This document shows positions 7,643 through 17,742 of a DNA stretch of 29,396 nucleotides, one piece after another. The notes beneath the pieces are model-generated. The model saw only the letters and a program-made list of their open reading frames with translations. It was not told where the DNA came from and ran no database searches. Position numbers and translations under genes: made by a program. Position 1 is the first letter of the stretch; every line of letters starts with the position of its first letter. Source of the DNA: an uncultured Eubacteriales bacterium (GTDB taxonomy: Bacteria > Bacillota > Clostridia > Christensenellales > Christensenellaceae); the NCBI GenBank assembly GCA_900545085.1, contig UQXU01000013.1, positions 1 to 29,396 on the forward strand. Direction: 5' to 3'.

Positions 7643-7660
7643 CGTGAAAAGTTATTCACG
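7643..7660. promoter_or_regulatory. Inverted repeat between the lrgAB and hppA promoters
   Basis: CGTGAA (7643-7648) and TTCACG (7655-7660) form a 6-bp perfect inverted repeat with a 6-nt spacer. It ends 17 bases before the hppA -35 and lies about 54 bases upstream of the lrgAB -35. The position suits an operator shared by the divergent units, but no known regulator consensus is recognised. Confidence 0.35.
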
Positions 7661-7677
7661 TATCATGCGAAAAGCCC

Positions 7678-7705
7678 TTGAAATTGAAAAAGATTATGCT
7701 ATAAT
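7678..7705 (+). promoter_or_regulatory. Sigma-A-like promoter of hppA
   Basis: TTGAAA (7678-7683) and a perfect TATAAT (7700-7705) are spaced by 16 bp. Transcription would begin near 7712, about 38 bases before the ATG. Confidence 0.78.
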
Positions 7706-7749
7706 AGATGAAGTTAATTCAAACTATACTTTTAGGAGGTATTGCAAAG

Positions 7750-9897
7750 ATGAATTCTTGGTTCTGGATTGCTCCTATCGGCGCAATTCTGGCTCTCGTA
7801 TTCGCACTTTATCTTGCGAACAGAGTTAAGAAAACCGATCAGGGCTCTCCGGCAATGATCAAGATATCCGAGGCGGTAAGGAGAGGCGCGGACGCTTTCC
7901 TTCATCGTCAGCACAAGCTTGTACTCATTGTCTTTATTGTAATTTTCGTAATTCTCGGGATTCTTGCACTCATCGGTGTAATGGGACCGCTCGTACCATT
8001 CGCATTTGCACTCGGCGGTTTTGTATCTGCACTCTCCGGACACATCGGTATGAAGATCGCTACCAGCGCGAACGCCCGCACAGCGAACGCCTGCCAGCAT
8101 AGTCTTAACTCCGGTCTTCGCGTTGCTTTCAGCGCAGGCGGCGTAATGGGCTTCGCCGTTGTAGGTCTCGGTCTGGCATATGTAGTAGTATGGTACATCA
8201 TATGCACTCTCATCTACGGTGTTGATACAACAGAGGGTCTGCAGTCTGTAGCATCCGCTATGGCTACGTTCTCCATGGGCGCAGGTTTCTATGCACTCTT
8301 CGCAAGAGTCGGCGGCGGTATTTTCACAAAGGCTGCTGACGTCGGCGCTGACCTCGTAGGTAAGGTCGAAGCGGGCATCCCCGAGGACGACCCGAGAAAC
8401 CCCGCCTGCATCGCTGACAACGTAGGCGACAACGTAGGCGACGTCGCAGGCATGGGCTCTGACCTTTACGAGTCTTATGTAGCTTCTATCCTCTCCGCTA
8501 TTGCTCTTTCTGTAGCAGCCGGCACAGGTCTCAACGGTCTTGTCGCTCCTATGGTACTCGCGGCAGCAGGTATTCTCGCATCTCTGATAGGTACCTTCTT
8601 CGTAAGCACAAAAGAAGGCGCAAGTCAGAAAAACCTGCTCGCATCCCTGAGAAAAGGCGTTTACATCGCAAGTGTACTTTTTGCTGTTCTTGCATTTTTA
8701 GTAGTATACTTCATGCTCGGTATCACAAACATCGGATACTTTATTGCTATTCTCTGTGGTCTCGTCGCGGGCAACATTATCGGCATCATCACGGAATACT
8801 ACACATCCGATGCTTCCAAACCCACTAAGGATCTGGCTGAATCTTCGGAAACAGGTTCCGCAACTGTTATTATCAGCGGTCTGGCACTCGGCATGAGATC
8901 TACTCTCTATCCCGTTATCGTAGTTTGTATAGCAGTTCTTATCAGCTATTTCTGCTCTATTCATCTTACAGATCCGCATCCCGAGCTGGGAACGAGCGCT
9001 AACCTCTCTCAGGGTCTTTACGGTATAGCACTCGCAGCTGTAGGTATGCTTTCTACTCTGGGTATCACACTCGCTACCGACGCATACGGTCCTGTAGCTG
9101 ATAACGCAGGCGGTATTGCAGAAATGTGCCACCTCGATCCGCATGTCCGCGAGCGCACGGACGCACTCGACTCTCTGGGCAACACTACAGCCGCTACAGG
9201 CAAGGGCTTCGCTATCGGCTCCGCAGCTTTGACATCTCTTGCTCTTATCGCTACGTTTGTAAACGAAGTCGGCGTAGAGGCAGTCAAGAGTCAGATCGAA
9301 AACTTCTCTCTCGTACTTGATATAACAAGTCCGGCTGTTCTCGTCGGTCTGTTCGTAGGAGCGGTTGTTCCCTTCCTGTTCGCAGCCATGACAATGTCCT
9401 CTGTAGGTCGTTCTGCACAGTCCATAGTTGTAGAAGTACGCAGACAGTTCAAAGAGATCCCCGGTCTTATGGACGGCACAGGCGAACCGGATTACGAAGC
9501 TTGTGTAGACCTCTGCACACGTTCCGCTCAGAAGGAAATGATCGCTCCTTCTCTTCTCGGTATCGTTTCTCCTGTTGTAGTCGGTCTGATTCTCGGACCT
9601 AACGGTCTCGGCGGTCTGCTCGCAGGATCTCTCGTATCCGGCTTCTGCCTCGCAGTCATGATGTCCAACTCAGGCGGCGCATGGGACAACGCTAAGAAAC
9701 ACATCGAAGCAGGTCACTTCGGCGGCAAGGGCAGCGACAATCACAAGGCTGCTGTCGTCGGCGACACCGTAGGCGATCCCTTCAAGGATACTTCCGGTCC
9801 GTCTATCAACATTCTTATTAAGCTCCTTGGCATCGTTGCTGTAGCTATAATACCGCTTTGCCTCAAGTTCAATCTGCTTGCACTTCTTGGCGTATGA
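7750..9897 (+). CDS. hppA: Membrane-bound K+-dependent-type ion-pumping pyrophosphatase
   Basis: 715-residue polytopic membrane enzyme that hydrolyses pyrophosphate and pumps H+ or Na+. The PPi/Mg sites are intact: DVGADLVGKVEAG (197-209), DNVGDNVGD (223-231) and, near the C-terminus, SNSGGAWDNAKK plus HKAAVVGDTVGDPFKDTSGP. The loop GNTTAATGKG (477-486) has Ala481 where K+-independent enzymes have Lys, placing it in the K+-dependent group; such enzymes in anaerobes are often Na+ pumps, but ion choice cannot be fixed by eye. ATG 7750 is preferred over an in-frame ATG at 7708 because AGGAGG lies 9 bases before it and the 7708 codon sits at the predicted transcription start. Divergent from lrgAB, convergent with the pyr operon. 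Confidence 0.96.
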   Translation: MNSWFWIAPIGAILALVFALYLANRVKKTDQGSPAMIKISEAVRRGADAFLHRQHKLVLIVFIVIFVILGILALIGVMGPLVPFAFALGGFVSALSGHIGMKIATSANARTANACQHSLNSGLRVAFSAGGVMGFAVVGLGLAYVVVWYIICTLIYGVDTTEGLQSVASAMATFSMGAGFYALFARVGGGIFTKAADVGADLVGKVEAGIPEDDPRNPACIADNVGDNVGDVAGMGSDLYESYVASILSAIALSVAAGTGLNGLVAPMVLAAAGILASLIGTFFVSTKEGASQKNLLASLRKGVYIASVLFAVLAFLVVYFMLGITNIGYFIAILCGLVAGNIIGIITEYYTSDASKPTKDLAESSETGSATVIISGLALGMRSTLYPVIVVCIAVLISYFCSIHLTDPHPELGTSANLSQGLYGIALAAVGMLSTLGITLATDAYGPVADNAGGIAEMCHLDPHVRERTDALDSLGNTTAATGKGFAIGSAALTSLALIATFVNEVGVEAVKSQIENFSLVLDITSPAVLVGLFVGAVVPFLFAAMTMSSVGRSAQSIVVEVRRQFKEIPGLMDGTGEPDYEACVDLCTRSAQKEMIAPSLLGIVSPVVVGLILGPNGLGGLLAGSLVSGFCLAVMMSNSGGAWDNAKKHIEAGHFGGKGSDNHKAAVVGDTVGDPFKDTSGPSINILIKLLGIVAVAIIPLCLKFNLLALLGV

Positions 9898-9929
9898 GTC
9901 TTAATTAAGATTATCTAAACAAACTCCTG

Positions 9930-9970
9930 CCCTCTGTTCTGTCTAACAGCAAACAGAGGGTTTTTATTTT
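9930..9970 (+). terminator. Intrinsic terminator of hppA
   Basis: CCCTCTGTT (9930-9938) pairs perfectly with AACAGAGGG (9952-9960), directly followed by TTTTTATTTT. A strong terminator about 30 bases after the hppA stop. Confidence 0.93.
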
Positions 9971-10115
9971 GTCTATAAAACAATAAAAAAACACGGAGAG
10001 GCAGCGAACTGCTCCAACTGTAGCGGACAGCACAAAAAACTCTATTGCTCTTTCCTTGATTTTTTAATTCTATTATCTCCATTTCATATGCTTTAATGTG
10101 TCAACAGCTTCTTGG

Positions 10116-10173
10116 CATAAAAATTCCTCCTATGGCGCTTTCTTCAATTCTGCCATAGGAGGTCTCTTTTTTA
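10116..10173. terminator. Bidirectional terminator, probable end of the pyr operon
   Basis: An 11-bp perfect stem (10126-10136 with 10152-10162, core CCTCCTATGGC) carries TCTCTTTTTT on the plus-strand side and AATTTTTAT on the minus-strand side. Lying 65 bases after the pyrE stop, it is the best candidate to end the pyr transcript and also backs up hppA termination. Confidence 0.8.
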
Positions 10174-10187
10174 TATCCGTTTTTACC

Positions 10188-10213
10188 AAACTCGTTCAAA
10201 TTCCGAGTTTTTT
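10188..10213 (+). terminator. Additional plus-strand terminator hairpin before pyrE
   Basis: AAACTCG (10188-10194) pairs with CGAGTTT (10204-10210), followed by TTT. It faces the plus direction only, so it would block read-through from hppA into the antisense of pyrE. Confidence 0.5.
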
Positions 10214-10227
10214 AATTATAATATTTT

Positions 10228-10806
10228 TTATTTAATGTTTCTGCTGCCGGGTTTTACAGGTTTGCTGCCCACTTTGCAAAGCTCGCATTCCTCCGGTTCG
10301 AAGGAGACAACTTCCATCGAAAGCGCCGCCTTGTACGGTACGCCGAAGTCTACCTTTCCCGCAGAGCGGTCTACCACACTCGCCACGCCTACTATTTCTG
10401 CGCCAAGCTCTCTCATAAGAGCTATTACCTCTTTTACGGAGCCTCCCGTAGTCACGACGTCTTCTACAACGAGAAGCTTCTCTCCCTGAGCTACCGTAAA
10501 ACCGCGGCGCAGAGCCATTTTTCCTTCTACGCGCTCTGTGAAGATATTGCGCACGCCCAGCTGACGTCCCATCTCATATCCCATAAGAATTCCGCCTACA
10601 GCGGGGGACACCACCGCGTCTATATCCATGTCTTTTAAACCTTCTGCGAGAGACTCGCAGATTTTTGCCGACGTATCGGCGTACTGGAAGAGCTTCGCGC
10701 ACTGTACGTATCTGTCGGAATGTCTGCCGCTCGTCAGAAGGAAATGACCCTCCAGCACGGCGTCTTTTTCTTTCAATATATCCAAAACCTGTTCGTTTGT
10801 AAGCAT
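10228..10806 (-). CDS. pyrE: Orotate phosphoribosyltransferase
   Basis: 192-residue type I phosphoribosyltransferase that converts orotate and PRPP to orotidine monophosphate. The PRPP-binding motif VVEDVVTTGG is at 113-122, with the glycine-rich SPAVGGILMGYEMG (67-80) and the flexible catalytic loop around ERVEGKMALRRGF (91-103). GAGGAG lies 8 bases before the ATG at 10806. It is the last gene of the pyr operon, 36 bases after pyrD. Length and motifs leave little doubt. Confidence 0.96.
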   Translation of the reverse strand: MLTNEQVLDILKEKDAVLEGHFLLTSGRHSDRYVQCAKLFQYADTSAKICESLAEGLKDMDIDAVVSPAVGGILMGYEMGRQLGVRNIFTERVEGKMALRRGFTVAQGEKLLVVEDVVTTGGSVKEVIALMRELGAEIVGVASVVDRSAGKVDFGVPYKAALSMEVVSFEPEECELCKVGSKPVKPGSRNIK

Positions 10807-10842
10807 CTGTTTTTCTCCTCTAGAATGTATGTTAATACCTGT

Positions 10843-11757
10843 TTAGCAGTCTATAGCTCCAATCAGCTCGCTGACCTCGGCTATATTTTCGTTCTCGCAA
10901 AACTTCTCCAGCTCTGAGCCTATCACGGCGAGAGCCTCCGGTTCTCTGAGAGTTGCCGTTCCGACCTCCACAGCTGATGCACCCGCAAGCATAAACTCTG
11001 CTGCATCTTTCCCTGACGATATGCCGCCGACTCCGACGACGGGAATCTCTACAGCTTTCGCAACCTGCCACACCATGCGCAGAGCCACGGGCTTAACCGC
11101 CGGTCCGCTCAGGCCGCCCGTTATATTCGCCAGTATCGGCCGTCTCGTCTTGAGATCTATCGCCATGCCCAGAAGCGTGTTGATGAGGCAAACCGCATCT
11201 GCACCGCTCTCCTCCGCGACCTTTGCCATCTTGACTATGTCTGTGACATTAGGCGTGAGCTTTACTATTATCGGTCTCTCCGACACTTTCTTTACCGAGC
11301 TGACCAATTCTGCCAAAGCAGTCTCGTCCGTCCCGAAGGACGCGCCCCCCACTTTGACATTGGGACAGGATACGTTTATCTCATAGAGCGGTATATCCGT
11401 TTCGGCAAGCTTTCTTACTACAGTGACATAGTCCTCTGTTGTGCGTCCTGCTACATTCGCTATTTTTACAGTATCAAGCTCTGACAATCGGGGATATATG
11501 TCCTTTAGAAAAGCGTCTATTCCCGGGTTTTGCAAGCCCACGCTATTAAGTATTCCGCTGGGAGTTTCCGCTATGCGCGGGGTTCCGTTTCCCGCGCGGG
11601 GTTCTGGCGTCAGCGCCTTGAGACATATGCCTCCGACTCTGGAAAAATCGAGATAGTCCGCATAATCCAGACCAAATCCAATCGTGCCGGACGCCCCTAT
11701 CACCGGAGTCGCAAGCTTGACTCCGCAAATCTCAGTGGTCATGTTTACTTTGCTCAT
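10843..11757 (-). CDS. pyrD: Dihydroorotate dehydrogenase B (NAD+), catalytic subunit
   Basis: 304-residue FMN-containing TIM-barrel enzyme oxidising dihydroorotate to orotate. Class 1B is indicated by the catalytic Cys131 in NVSCPNVKVGG, by the lack of an N-terminal membrane extension, and by the coupled PyrK subunit gene directly upstream. FMN-contact motifs include ASGTIGFG (22-29), NSVGLQNPG (71-79) and GVGGISSGKDAAEFM near residue 250. The start overlaps the pyrK stop as ATGA, with GAGGTGG as the ribosome site. In the assembled enzyme electrons pass from FMN to the PyrK FAD and [2Fe-2S] cluster and then to NAD+. Confidence 0.96.
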   Translation of the reverse strand: MSKVNMTTEICGVKLATPVIGASGTIGFGLDYADYLDFSRVGGICLKALTPEPRAGNGTPRIAETPSGILNSVGLQNPGIDAFLKDIYPRLSELDTVKIANVAGRTTEDYVTVVRKLAETDIPLYEINVSCPNVKVGGASFGTDETALAELVSSVKKVSERPIIVKLTPNVTDIVKMAKVAEESGADAVCLINTLLGMAIDLKTRRPILANITGGLSGPAVKPVALRMVWQVAKAVEIPVVGVGGISSGKDAAEFMLAGASAVEVGTATLREPEALAVIGSELEKFCENENIAEVSELIGAIDC

Positions 11758-12524
11758 AGTTCCACCTCGCGAATATCAAACACGGGACCGTCTTTGCAAA
11801 CTCGCTTCATTTCACCCGATACGCTGCACGCGCATGTATAGCAGCCTCCCACTCCGCAGCCCATGCGCTCCTCCATGGAAACATATGCCTTGGGCGCGCC
11901 GTCGTAATCGAGAAGCTTTTTCAGCGAACGCAGCATGGGAACGGGACCGCACGCGAATATGACGTCCGGCTTTTCGCTCTCCAGCGCTTTTTCTACCGCC
12001 TGAGTTACAAAACCGGATATTCCCCTGGTTCCATCGTCTGTGCAGATTATGGTATTATCTATACCTTCAATCTCATCAGGCGCAAAAGCCTCGTCTGCAC
12101 TTGCAAATCCGAAAAAGGCAGTATACTCCCTCTCCGGAGCATCAGCCGCTACGCTGACGAGCGGCGCAGCTCCTATGCCGCCGCCCACCAGCCATATCTT
12201 TTCATCGCTGTCCGAGAGATAAAAACCTTCTCCGAGAGGCGCTATAATGTCGAGATATTCATCCGCCGCGAGCTTTGAGAGATGCTTCGTCCCTTCGCCG
12301 CGCACCGCAAATATCACGCTCATCGTTCCCATTTTTTCGTCGACAGCGTGAATGCTTATCGGACGCCGGAGCAGGCGCGGAGTATCCGCGCTGACTGCAA
12401 TATGAGCGAACTGCCCCGGTACGAACTGCTCTATCGCCTCCTTAGGCGCTGTGAACGTCATCAAGTATATCTGATTTGCAATAAGCTGCAAATCCAGCGC
12501 CTGCGCCGTAAAATGCTTAGGCAT
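11754..12524 (-). CDS. pyrK: Dihydroorotate dehydrogenase B, electron-transfer subunit
   Basis: 256-residue flavoprotein of the ferredoxin-NADP+ reductase family that links PyrD to NAD+. The FAD-binding RRPISI is at 53-58, the NAD-binding glycine-rich [12 protein letters not shown] at 112-123, and the [2Fe-2S] cysteines are Cys223, Cys228, Cys231 and Cys243 ([10 protein letters not shown], then VCKDGPVF). All four ligands are present. The gene overlaps carB by 8 bases upstream and pyrD by 4 bases downstream, as expected for subunits made in step. Confidence 0.96.
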   Translation of the reverse strand: MPKHFTAQALDLQLIANQIYLMTFTAPKEAIEQFVPGQFAHIAVSADTPRLLRRPISIHAVDEKMGTMSVIFAVRGEGTKHLSKLAADEYLDIIAPLGEGFYLSDSDEKIWLVGGGIGAAPLVSVAADAPEREYTAFFGFASADEAFAPDEIEGIDNTIICTDDGTRGISGFVTQAVEKALESEKPDVIFACGPVPMLRSLKKLLDYDGAPKAYVSMEERMGCGVGGCYTCACSVSGEMKRVCKDGPVFDIREVEL

Positions 12525-15500
12525 TTGTAATCTCCCTCAGATCGAACGGCTCGAGCTCCTTGTCGCTCTTGCGAAGCTTCAGACAATGTACCAGCGCCTT
12601 AGCCGTATCGAGAGAAGTCATGCACGGTATGCGATGCTCCACGGCCATTCTGCGCATCTTGAAGCCGTCGCTCGTCGCGCGTCTGCCCTTTGTGGGAGTG
12701 TTTATCAGCAGCTTGACTTCTCCGCTCTCCAGAAGCTCTTGAATATTCGGGCTTTCTCCATCCAGCGGATTTACTTCATTTACTTCTACAAAGCTGTCTT
12801 TCAATACAGCCGCCGTTCCGCTGGTAGCGTATATCTCAAAGCCGAGGAAATCCAGCGCAGCCGCTATCGGCACTACTTCCTTCTTATCTGCATCCGCTAC
12901 TGTTACTATGACCTTTCCTCCGTCATAAGGCACGCGCGTTCCTGCGCCGATCAAGCCTTTCAGTACGGCCTGATTGTAATCCCTGTCCACACCCAGAACC
13001 TCGCCTGTGGATTTCATTTCCGGACCAAGGCTTACTTCTACGCCTGCCAGCTTTTCGAACGAGAACACCGGCACTTTGACCGCATACGTATCTCTCGGCG
13101 GATACAGCCCCGTGCCATATCCCAGCTCGGGCACCTTCGCTCCGAGCTGAACGTCCATAGCCAGCCATATGAAAGGCACGCCTGTGACCTTGCTTATATA
13201 CGGTACTGTACGGCTGGCTCTCGGATTTACTTCTATTACATACAGCTTGTCTTTGGATATTACATACTGTATGTTCATAAGTCCGACTATTTTGAGCGCC
13301 TTAGCCAGCTTATGCGTAACGTCTATTATTTCTTCCACTCGCTCTTTGTCAAAGCTCACCGGCGGATACACGCTTATGCTGTCTCCGGAGTGGACGCCCG
13401 CGCGCTCGATATGCTCCATTATGCCCGGAATCAGAATGTTCTCTCCGTCTGAGAGAGCGTCTACCTCAAGCTCTTTGCCCAACATGTATTTGTCTACCAA
13501 TATGGGATGCTCTTGAGTCTGTCTGCCGATTATGCGCATGTACTCGCGTATGTTCTTTTCGTCGTGTGCAATTTCCATTCCCTGACCGCCGAGTACATAG
13601 CTCGGACGAACGAGAACTGGATAGCCCAGCTCCTCGGCCGCTTTTACAGCCTCTTCCTCTGTAAATACCGTAAGCCCCTTCGGGCGAGCCACGCCTATGG
13701 ATTCCAGCACATTGTCGAATACCTCTCTGTCCTCCGCAGCGTCTATATGCTCCAGACTCGTTCCCAAAAGCTTATAGCCTGCCGCTACTACGTGCTTTGC
13801 AAGCTTAATCGCCGTCTGGCCGCCGAACTGGACTACTACGCCTACGGGCTTCTCCTGATCAAGCACGTTCACCACGTCCTCGGGAGTCAGCGGTTCAAAA
13901 TACAATCTGTCCGAAGTGTCAAAGTCAGTGGAAACCGTCTCCGGGTTATTGTTTATTATTACAGTGTCGTATCCCTTTTCGCGCAGCGCCCAAACGCTGT
14001 GTACAGAGCAATAGTCAAATTCAACGCCTTGACCTATTCTAATCGGGCCGCTGCCGAGAACTACCACTGTTTTGTTTTCCGGCACTGTCGCTTCGTTCTC
14101 ATCGCCGTATGTAGAGTAATAATACGGCGACACTGCCTCAAACTCAGCCGCACAGGTATCAACCATTCTATACGTCGGGTTGATGTTCATGCTCTTTCTC
14201 TTCTCACGTATCTCCGCTTCAGTTGTCTGAGTGAAGCGGGCGATAGCAGCGTCTCCGATTCCCAGACGCTTAGCACGGAGCAGACGCGGGCGCGTCAGCT
14301 CATCAGCGGGCGTCCTCCTAAGCTCCTCCTCCATCTCGACTATCGAACGGATCTTATCCAGGAAGAAATAGTCTATCTTTGTTATGTCGTGTATCACACT
14401 GTTTTTCATACCTCGGCGCATAGCCTCGGCAATGAGGAAGAGTCGCTCGTCGTCCTGCATTGCTATGCGCTCCAGCAGCTGTTCATCGTCATACGGTTTT
14501 GTAAACTTGCTCTCCAGGCTGTCAAGATTCAGCTCGAGCGAGCGAACCGCCTTGCAGAGCGCGGCTTCAAAATTCCCGCCGATGCTCATTACCTCGCCTG
14601 TAGCCTTCATCTTCGTGCCGAGAGCTTTATCCGCAGCCGTAAATTTGTCAAACGGCCAGCGCGGGAACTTCATTACTACATAGTCTATAGTCGGCTCGAA
14701 GCAGGCGTATGTCTTCCCCGTTACTCCATTCGGTATCTCATCGAGAGAATATCCTATAGCTATCTTAGCCGCAACGCGAGCTATCGGATAGCCTGTGGCC
14801 TTACTCGCCAGAGCCGAGGAGCGACTTACCCTGGGATTCACCTCTATCAGATAGTACTTCATAGAATCCGTGTCGAGCGCATATTGCACGTTGCAGCCGC
14901 CTTCTATACCGAGAGCGCCTATGATATTTATAGCCGCGCTCCGCAGCATCTGATATTCTTTGTCTCGCAGAGTCTGAGCAGGCGCGGTTACGATGCTGTC
15001 GCCGGTGTGTATTCCTACAGGGTCGATATTCTCCATGGAGCATACCGTAATACAATTGCCCTTTGCATCGCGCAGAACCTCATACTCTATCTCTTTGTAT
15101 CCCGCTACGGAACGCTCTATCAAGCACTGATGCACAAGACTCGCCTGCAATCCGGATTCGCATGTCTCACGCAGTTCTTTTTCGTCATTCGCTATGCCGC
15201 CGCCGGTGCCTCCGAGAGTATACGCCGGGCGAACTATAACAGGGTAGCCTATTTTCTCAGCGAACGCAACCGCGCTGTCAACATCGTTTACAATATCGCT
15301 TTCGATTACCGGCTCGCCTATAGACTGCATAGTTTCTTTGAAAAGCTCTCTGTCCTCGCTTTTCTTTATGGATTCAATGTCCGTGCCGAGGAGCTTCACG
15401 TTCATCTCCTTGAGGAAGCCCTGCTCGTGCAGCTCCATAGCGAGATTTAGACCTGTCTGACCTCCCAGCGTCGCGAGCATAGAGTCAGGACGCTCCTTGC

Positions 15501-15735
15501 GGATTATATTTTTGAGCACCTCGGGCGTGAGAGGCTCCACATAGAGCTTATCCGCCATATGCGTATCCGTCATTATCGTGGCGGGATTGGAATTCACGAG
15601 CACTACCTCTATTCCTTCCTCTCTGAGCGCACGGCACGCCTGCGTGCCCGCATAGTCAAACTCCGCAGCCTGACCTATAATAATGGGACCGCTGCCCACT
15701 ACCAGAACCTTTTTAATATCTTTATTTAATGGCAT
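12517..15735 (-). CDS. carB: Carbamoyl-phosphate synthase, large subunit
   Basis: 1072-residue ammonia-using subunit that makes carbamoyl phosphate from bicarbonate, ammonia and two ATP. Two homologous ATP-grasp halves are visible: the first opens with [20 protein letters not shown] (10-29) and contains [12 protein letters not shown], the second contains [17 protein letters not shown] and [14 protein letters not shown]. The last ~130 residues form the MGS-like allosteric domain. Length is full. A GGGGGAT site lies shortly before the ATG. carA is 14 bases upstream. With a single carAB pair inside the pyr operon, this enzyme probably serves pyrimidine synthesis first. Confidence 0.97.
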   Translation of the reverse strand: MPLNKDIKKVLVVGSGPIIIGQAAEFDYAGTQACRALREEGIEVVLVNSNPATIMTDTHMADKLYVEPLTPEVLKNIIRKERPDSMLATLGGQTGLNLAMELHEQGFLKEMNVKLLGTDIESIKKSEDRELFKETMQSIGEPVIESDIVNDVDSAVAFAEKIGYPVIVRPAYTLGGTGGGIANDEKELRETCESGLQASLVHQCLIERSVAGYKEIEYEVLRDAKGNCITVCSMENIDPVGIHTGDSIVTAPAQTLRDKEYQMLRSAAINIIGALGIEGGCNVQYALDTDSMKYYLIEVNPRVSRSSALASKATGYPIARVAAKIAIGYSLDEIPNGVTGKTYACFEPTIDYVVMKFPRWPFDKFTAADKALGTKMKATGEVMSIGGNFEAALCKAVRSLELNLDSLESKFTKPYDDEQLLERIAMQDDERLFLIAEAMRRGMKNSVIHDITKIDYFFLDKIRSIVEMEEELRRTPADELTRPRLLRAKRLGIGDAAIARFTQTTEAEIREKRKSMNINPTYRMVDTCAAEFEAVSPYYYSTYGDENEATVPENKTVVVLGSGPIRIGQGVEFDYCSVHSVWALREKGYDTVIINNNPETVSTDFDTSDRLYFEPLTPEDVVNVLDQEKPVGVVVQFGGQTAIKLAKHVVAAGYKLLGTSLEHIDAAEDREVFDNVLESIGVARPKGLTVFTEEEAVKAAEELGYPVLVRPSYVLGGQGMEIAHDEKNIREYMRIIGRQTQEHPILVDKYMLGKELEVDALSDGENILIPGIMEHIERAGVHSGDSISVYPPVSFDKERVEEIIDVTHKLAKALKIVGLMNIQYVISKDKLYVIEVNPRASRTVPYISKVTGVPFIWLAMDVQLGAKVPELGYGTGLYPPRDTYAVKVPVFSFEKLAGVEVSLGPEMKSTGEVLGVDRDYNQAVLKGLIGAGTRVPYDGGKVIVTVADADKKEVVPIAAALDFLGFEIYATSGTAAVLKDSFVEVNEVNPLDGESPNIQELLESGEVKLLINTPTKGRRATSDGFKMRRMAVEHRIPCMTSLDTAKALVHCLKLRKSDKELEPFDLREITNA

Positions 15736-15749
15736 TGCACTATCCCCCG

Positions 15750-16811
15750 TTACTTCTTACCCTGCTCTATCATGCTTAGAAATCTGTCGAAAAGATACGC
15801 CGTATCCTGCGGCCCGGGCGAAGCCTCCGGGTGAAACTGCACCGAAAACACGGGCATATCTGTATACTCCAGTCCTTCTATCGTGCCGTCGTTAGCATTT
15901 ATATGGCTTATGCGCATATTCGGCTTGAGCGAGTCGCTGAGTATCGCATAGCCGTGGTTCTGAGAGGTTATATACACTCTGTCCATAGATATATCCTTAA
16001 CCGGGTGGTTTGAACCTCTGTGTCCGAACTTCATCTTGCGCGTATCTGCGCCCGCCGCGAGAGCGAGAAGCTGATGCCCCAGACAAATGCCGAACGTGGG
16101 CAGCTTGCCCAGCAGCTTCTTTATGTTTTCTATTATCTCTACGTTGTCCTTAGGATCTCCGGGGCCGTTCGTGAGCATAAGGCCGTCGTACCCGCCTTGG
16201 AGTATCTCCTCTGCGGATGTATGCGCCGGATACACCGTCAGCTCCACTCCGCGCGCCGCCAAAGAGCGAAGTATCCCGCGCTTCAGCCCAAAGTCCATAA
16301 CTGCTATCTTAGTCTCTCCTTCGCCCATTTTGTACGCTTCTTTGCACGTAACCATATCTACAGGACGTGAGCAGACAAACTTCTTCATTTCGGCTATCTG
16401 TTCCTGCGTCGGCTCGTTCTGTGTGATTATACCGCGCATTACGCCGGCATTGCGGATTCTGCGCGTCAGCGCGCGTGTATCTATATCAGAAATGCCGACT
16501 ATTCCGTTCTTCTCCATATACGCCGCCAACGTTCCGCTGCTGTTCCAGTTGCTGGGATGTTCGCAGGCTTCGCGTACAATAAAAGCCGAGACCTTCGGCG
16601 CATCTGACTCGGGGTCGTCCTCATTCACGCCGTAATTGCCCATCAGCGGGTATGTCATGCAGACGAGCTGCCCCGAATAGGACGGATCTGTCAAAACTTC
16701 CTGATATCCCGTCATACCTGTATTAAAAACTACCTCGCCGATAATATCTCTTTTAGCTCCGAACGGCACGCCTTCGAATATCGTTCCGTCCTCCAATATT
16801 AAAAATGCCAT
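15750..16811 (-). CDS. carA: Carbamoyl-phosphate synthase, small (glutaminase) subunit
   Basis: 353-residue class I glutamine amidotransferase that supplies ammonia to CarB. The N-terminal CPSase small-chain domain ([17 protein letters not shown], about 29-45) is followed by the glutaminase domain, with the nucleophile Cys243 in [13 protein letters not shown] and the His327/Glu329 pair in [10 protein letters not shown]. All catalytic residues are intact. GGAGGG lies a few bases before the ATG at 16811. It follows pyrF by 27 bases and precedes carB by 14. Confidence 0.97.
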   Translation of the reverse strand: MAFLILEDGTIFEGVPFGAKRDIIGEVVFNTGMTGYQEVLTDPSYSGQLVCMTYPLMGNYGVNEDDPESDAPKVSAFIVREACEHPSNWNSSGTLAAYMEKNGIVGISDIDTRALTRRIRNAGVMRGIITQNEPTQEQIAEMKKFVCSRPVDMVTCKEAYKMGEGETKIAVMDFGLKRGILRSLAARGVELTVYPAHTSAEEILQGGYDGLMLTNGPGDPKDNVEIIENIKKLLGKLPTFGICLGHQLLALAAGADTRKMKFGHRGSNHPVKDISMDRVYITSQNHGYAILSDSLKPNMRISHINANDGTIEGLEYTDMPVFSVQFHPEASPGPQDTAYLFDRFLSMIEQGKK

Positions 16812-16838
16812 GTTCCCTCCGTTTGTATTTGCGCTTTT

Positions 16839-17738
16839 TTACAAATTCGCCACTGCTAACGCTATGTCCATAGCCATTTCTTTAGCAGCTGTTCTCGCCG
16901 CTTCGCTTACGCTCAGACCCTGATATTCCTGTTTTCTGTACGCCAGCGTTATCCCACGGGATGAGTTAACTATTCCGCCCACGCCGTTCTTTCCCAGACC
17001 TACGGCTACGTCGGCAGCCGTGCCGCCCTGCGCGCCGTATCCGGGTATCAGGAAGAACATATGCGGATATTTCTCCCGCATTTCCTGAAGCTGAGACGGA
17101 TATGTAGCTCCGACCACCGCTCCGACCGAGGAGAAGCCCTTTTCGCCTATGAGATCCTTGCCCCATTGCTCCGTCATGAGCGCTACTCTGTCGTACAGAG
17201 TGCTGTCGCCTATCATCAAATCCTGAAACTCTCCGCTCGACGGGTTGGAGGTCTTGACCAAAACGAACATGCCTTTTCCGTATTTTTTGCAGTCCTCCAC
17301 AAACGGCAGTATCCCGTCCGAACCAAGATAAGGGTTTACGGTTATAAAATCCGGATCGAAAGCCTTCAGCTCTCTGCCCGCCACTACGGTGCGGCCGAGA
17401 TATGCACGGGAGTACATCGCCGCCGTAGAGCCTATATCCCCGCGCTTTACGTCCGCAATGGTCATAAGCCCATGCCTGCGCGCGCTCTCCAGAGTAGCGT
17501 TGAAAACGCGCATTCCGTCTATGCCGAGCTGCTCATAGCAGGCGACCTGAACTTTTACAGCAGGAACGATGTCTGCCACTGCATCTATTATTTGCTCGTT
17601 GAAGCTCAGTATCTCATCTGCTAGCTCTGATAACGTGAAAGCCTTGCTCTCCGGCAGGTGCTCGGGCACTGTGTCCAGACCGACGCATATCGGCGCGCCC
17701 GTCTCCGTGATTCTCTGTATCAGCTTGTCTATCATCAT
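16839..17738 (-). CDS. pyrF: Orotidine 5'-phosphate decarboxylase, long (subfamily 2) type
   Basis: 299-residue TIM-barrel enzyme that decarboxylates OMP to UMP. The catalytic D-x-K-x-x-D array is DVKRGD (Asp96, Lys98, Asp101). The length and TVNPYLGSDGILPF, together with GYGAQGGTAAD, place it in the longer subfamily 2 rather than the ~240-residue form of Bacillus subtilis. The frame is open to an ATG at 17759, but ATG 17738 is preferred because GAGGG (17751-17747) lies 8 bases before it; that also puts the start just 4 bases after the pyrC stop. N-terminal choice is the only uncertainty. Confidence 0.94.
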   Translation of the reverse strand: MMIDKLIQRITETGAPICVGLDTVPEHLPESKAFTLSELADEILSFNEQIIDAVADIVPAVKVQVACYEQLGIDGMRVFNATLESARRHGLMTIADVKRGDIGSTAAMYSRAYLGRTVVAGRELKAFDPDFITVNPYLGSDGILPFVEDCKKYGKGMFVLVKTSNPSSGEFQDLMIGDSTLYDRVALMTEQWGKDLIGEKGFSSVGAVVGATYPSQLQEMREKYPHMFFLIPGYGAQGGTAADVAVGLGKNGVGGIVNSSRGITLAYRKQEYQGLSVSEAARTAAKEMAMDIALAVANL

Positions 17739-17742
17739 ACTC

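Larger units (their letters stand above)
9898..10227. other. Convergent hppA/pyrE intergenic region
   Basis: No gene is seen in these 330 bases. They hold three stem-loops with T-tracts (listed separately), two of them plus-strand terminators and one able to work in both directions. The part from 9971 to 10125 is AT-rich, has a small CTGT/ACAG hairpin and no convincing promoter or ORF on either strand. Its evident role is to separate two convergent units. Confidence 0.6.

Noticed and set aside
9971..10125. Small RNA gene between hppA and pyrE
   Set aside because: Although followed by a strong stem-loop, the stretch has no credible promoter in the plus direction, and the stem-loop is better explained as the pyr operon/hppA terminator.
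13507..15450. Very long open frame (647 codons) on the plus strand opposite carB
   Set aside because: It is antisense to an unmistakable carB, has no family resemblance and arises from the base composition and codon pattern of the real gene. The same holds for the other long antisense frames over hppA, pckA, the acyl ligase and the pyr genes.
15785..15795. TGTCGAAA within carA as a Spo0A box
   Set aside because: It is in the middle of a coding region and single TGTCRAA heptamers are expected several times in a window of this size.
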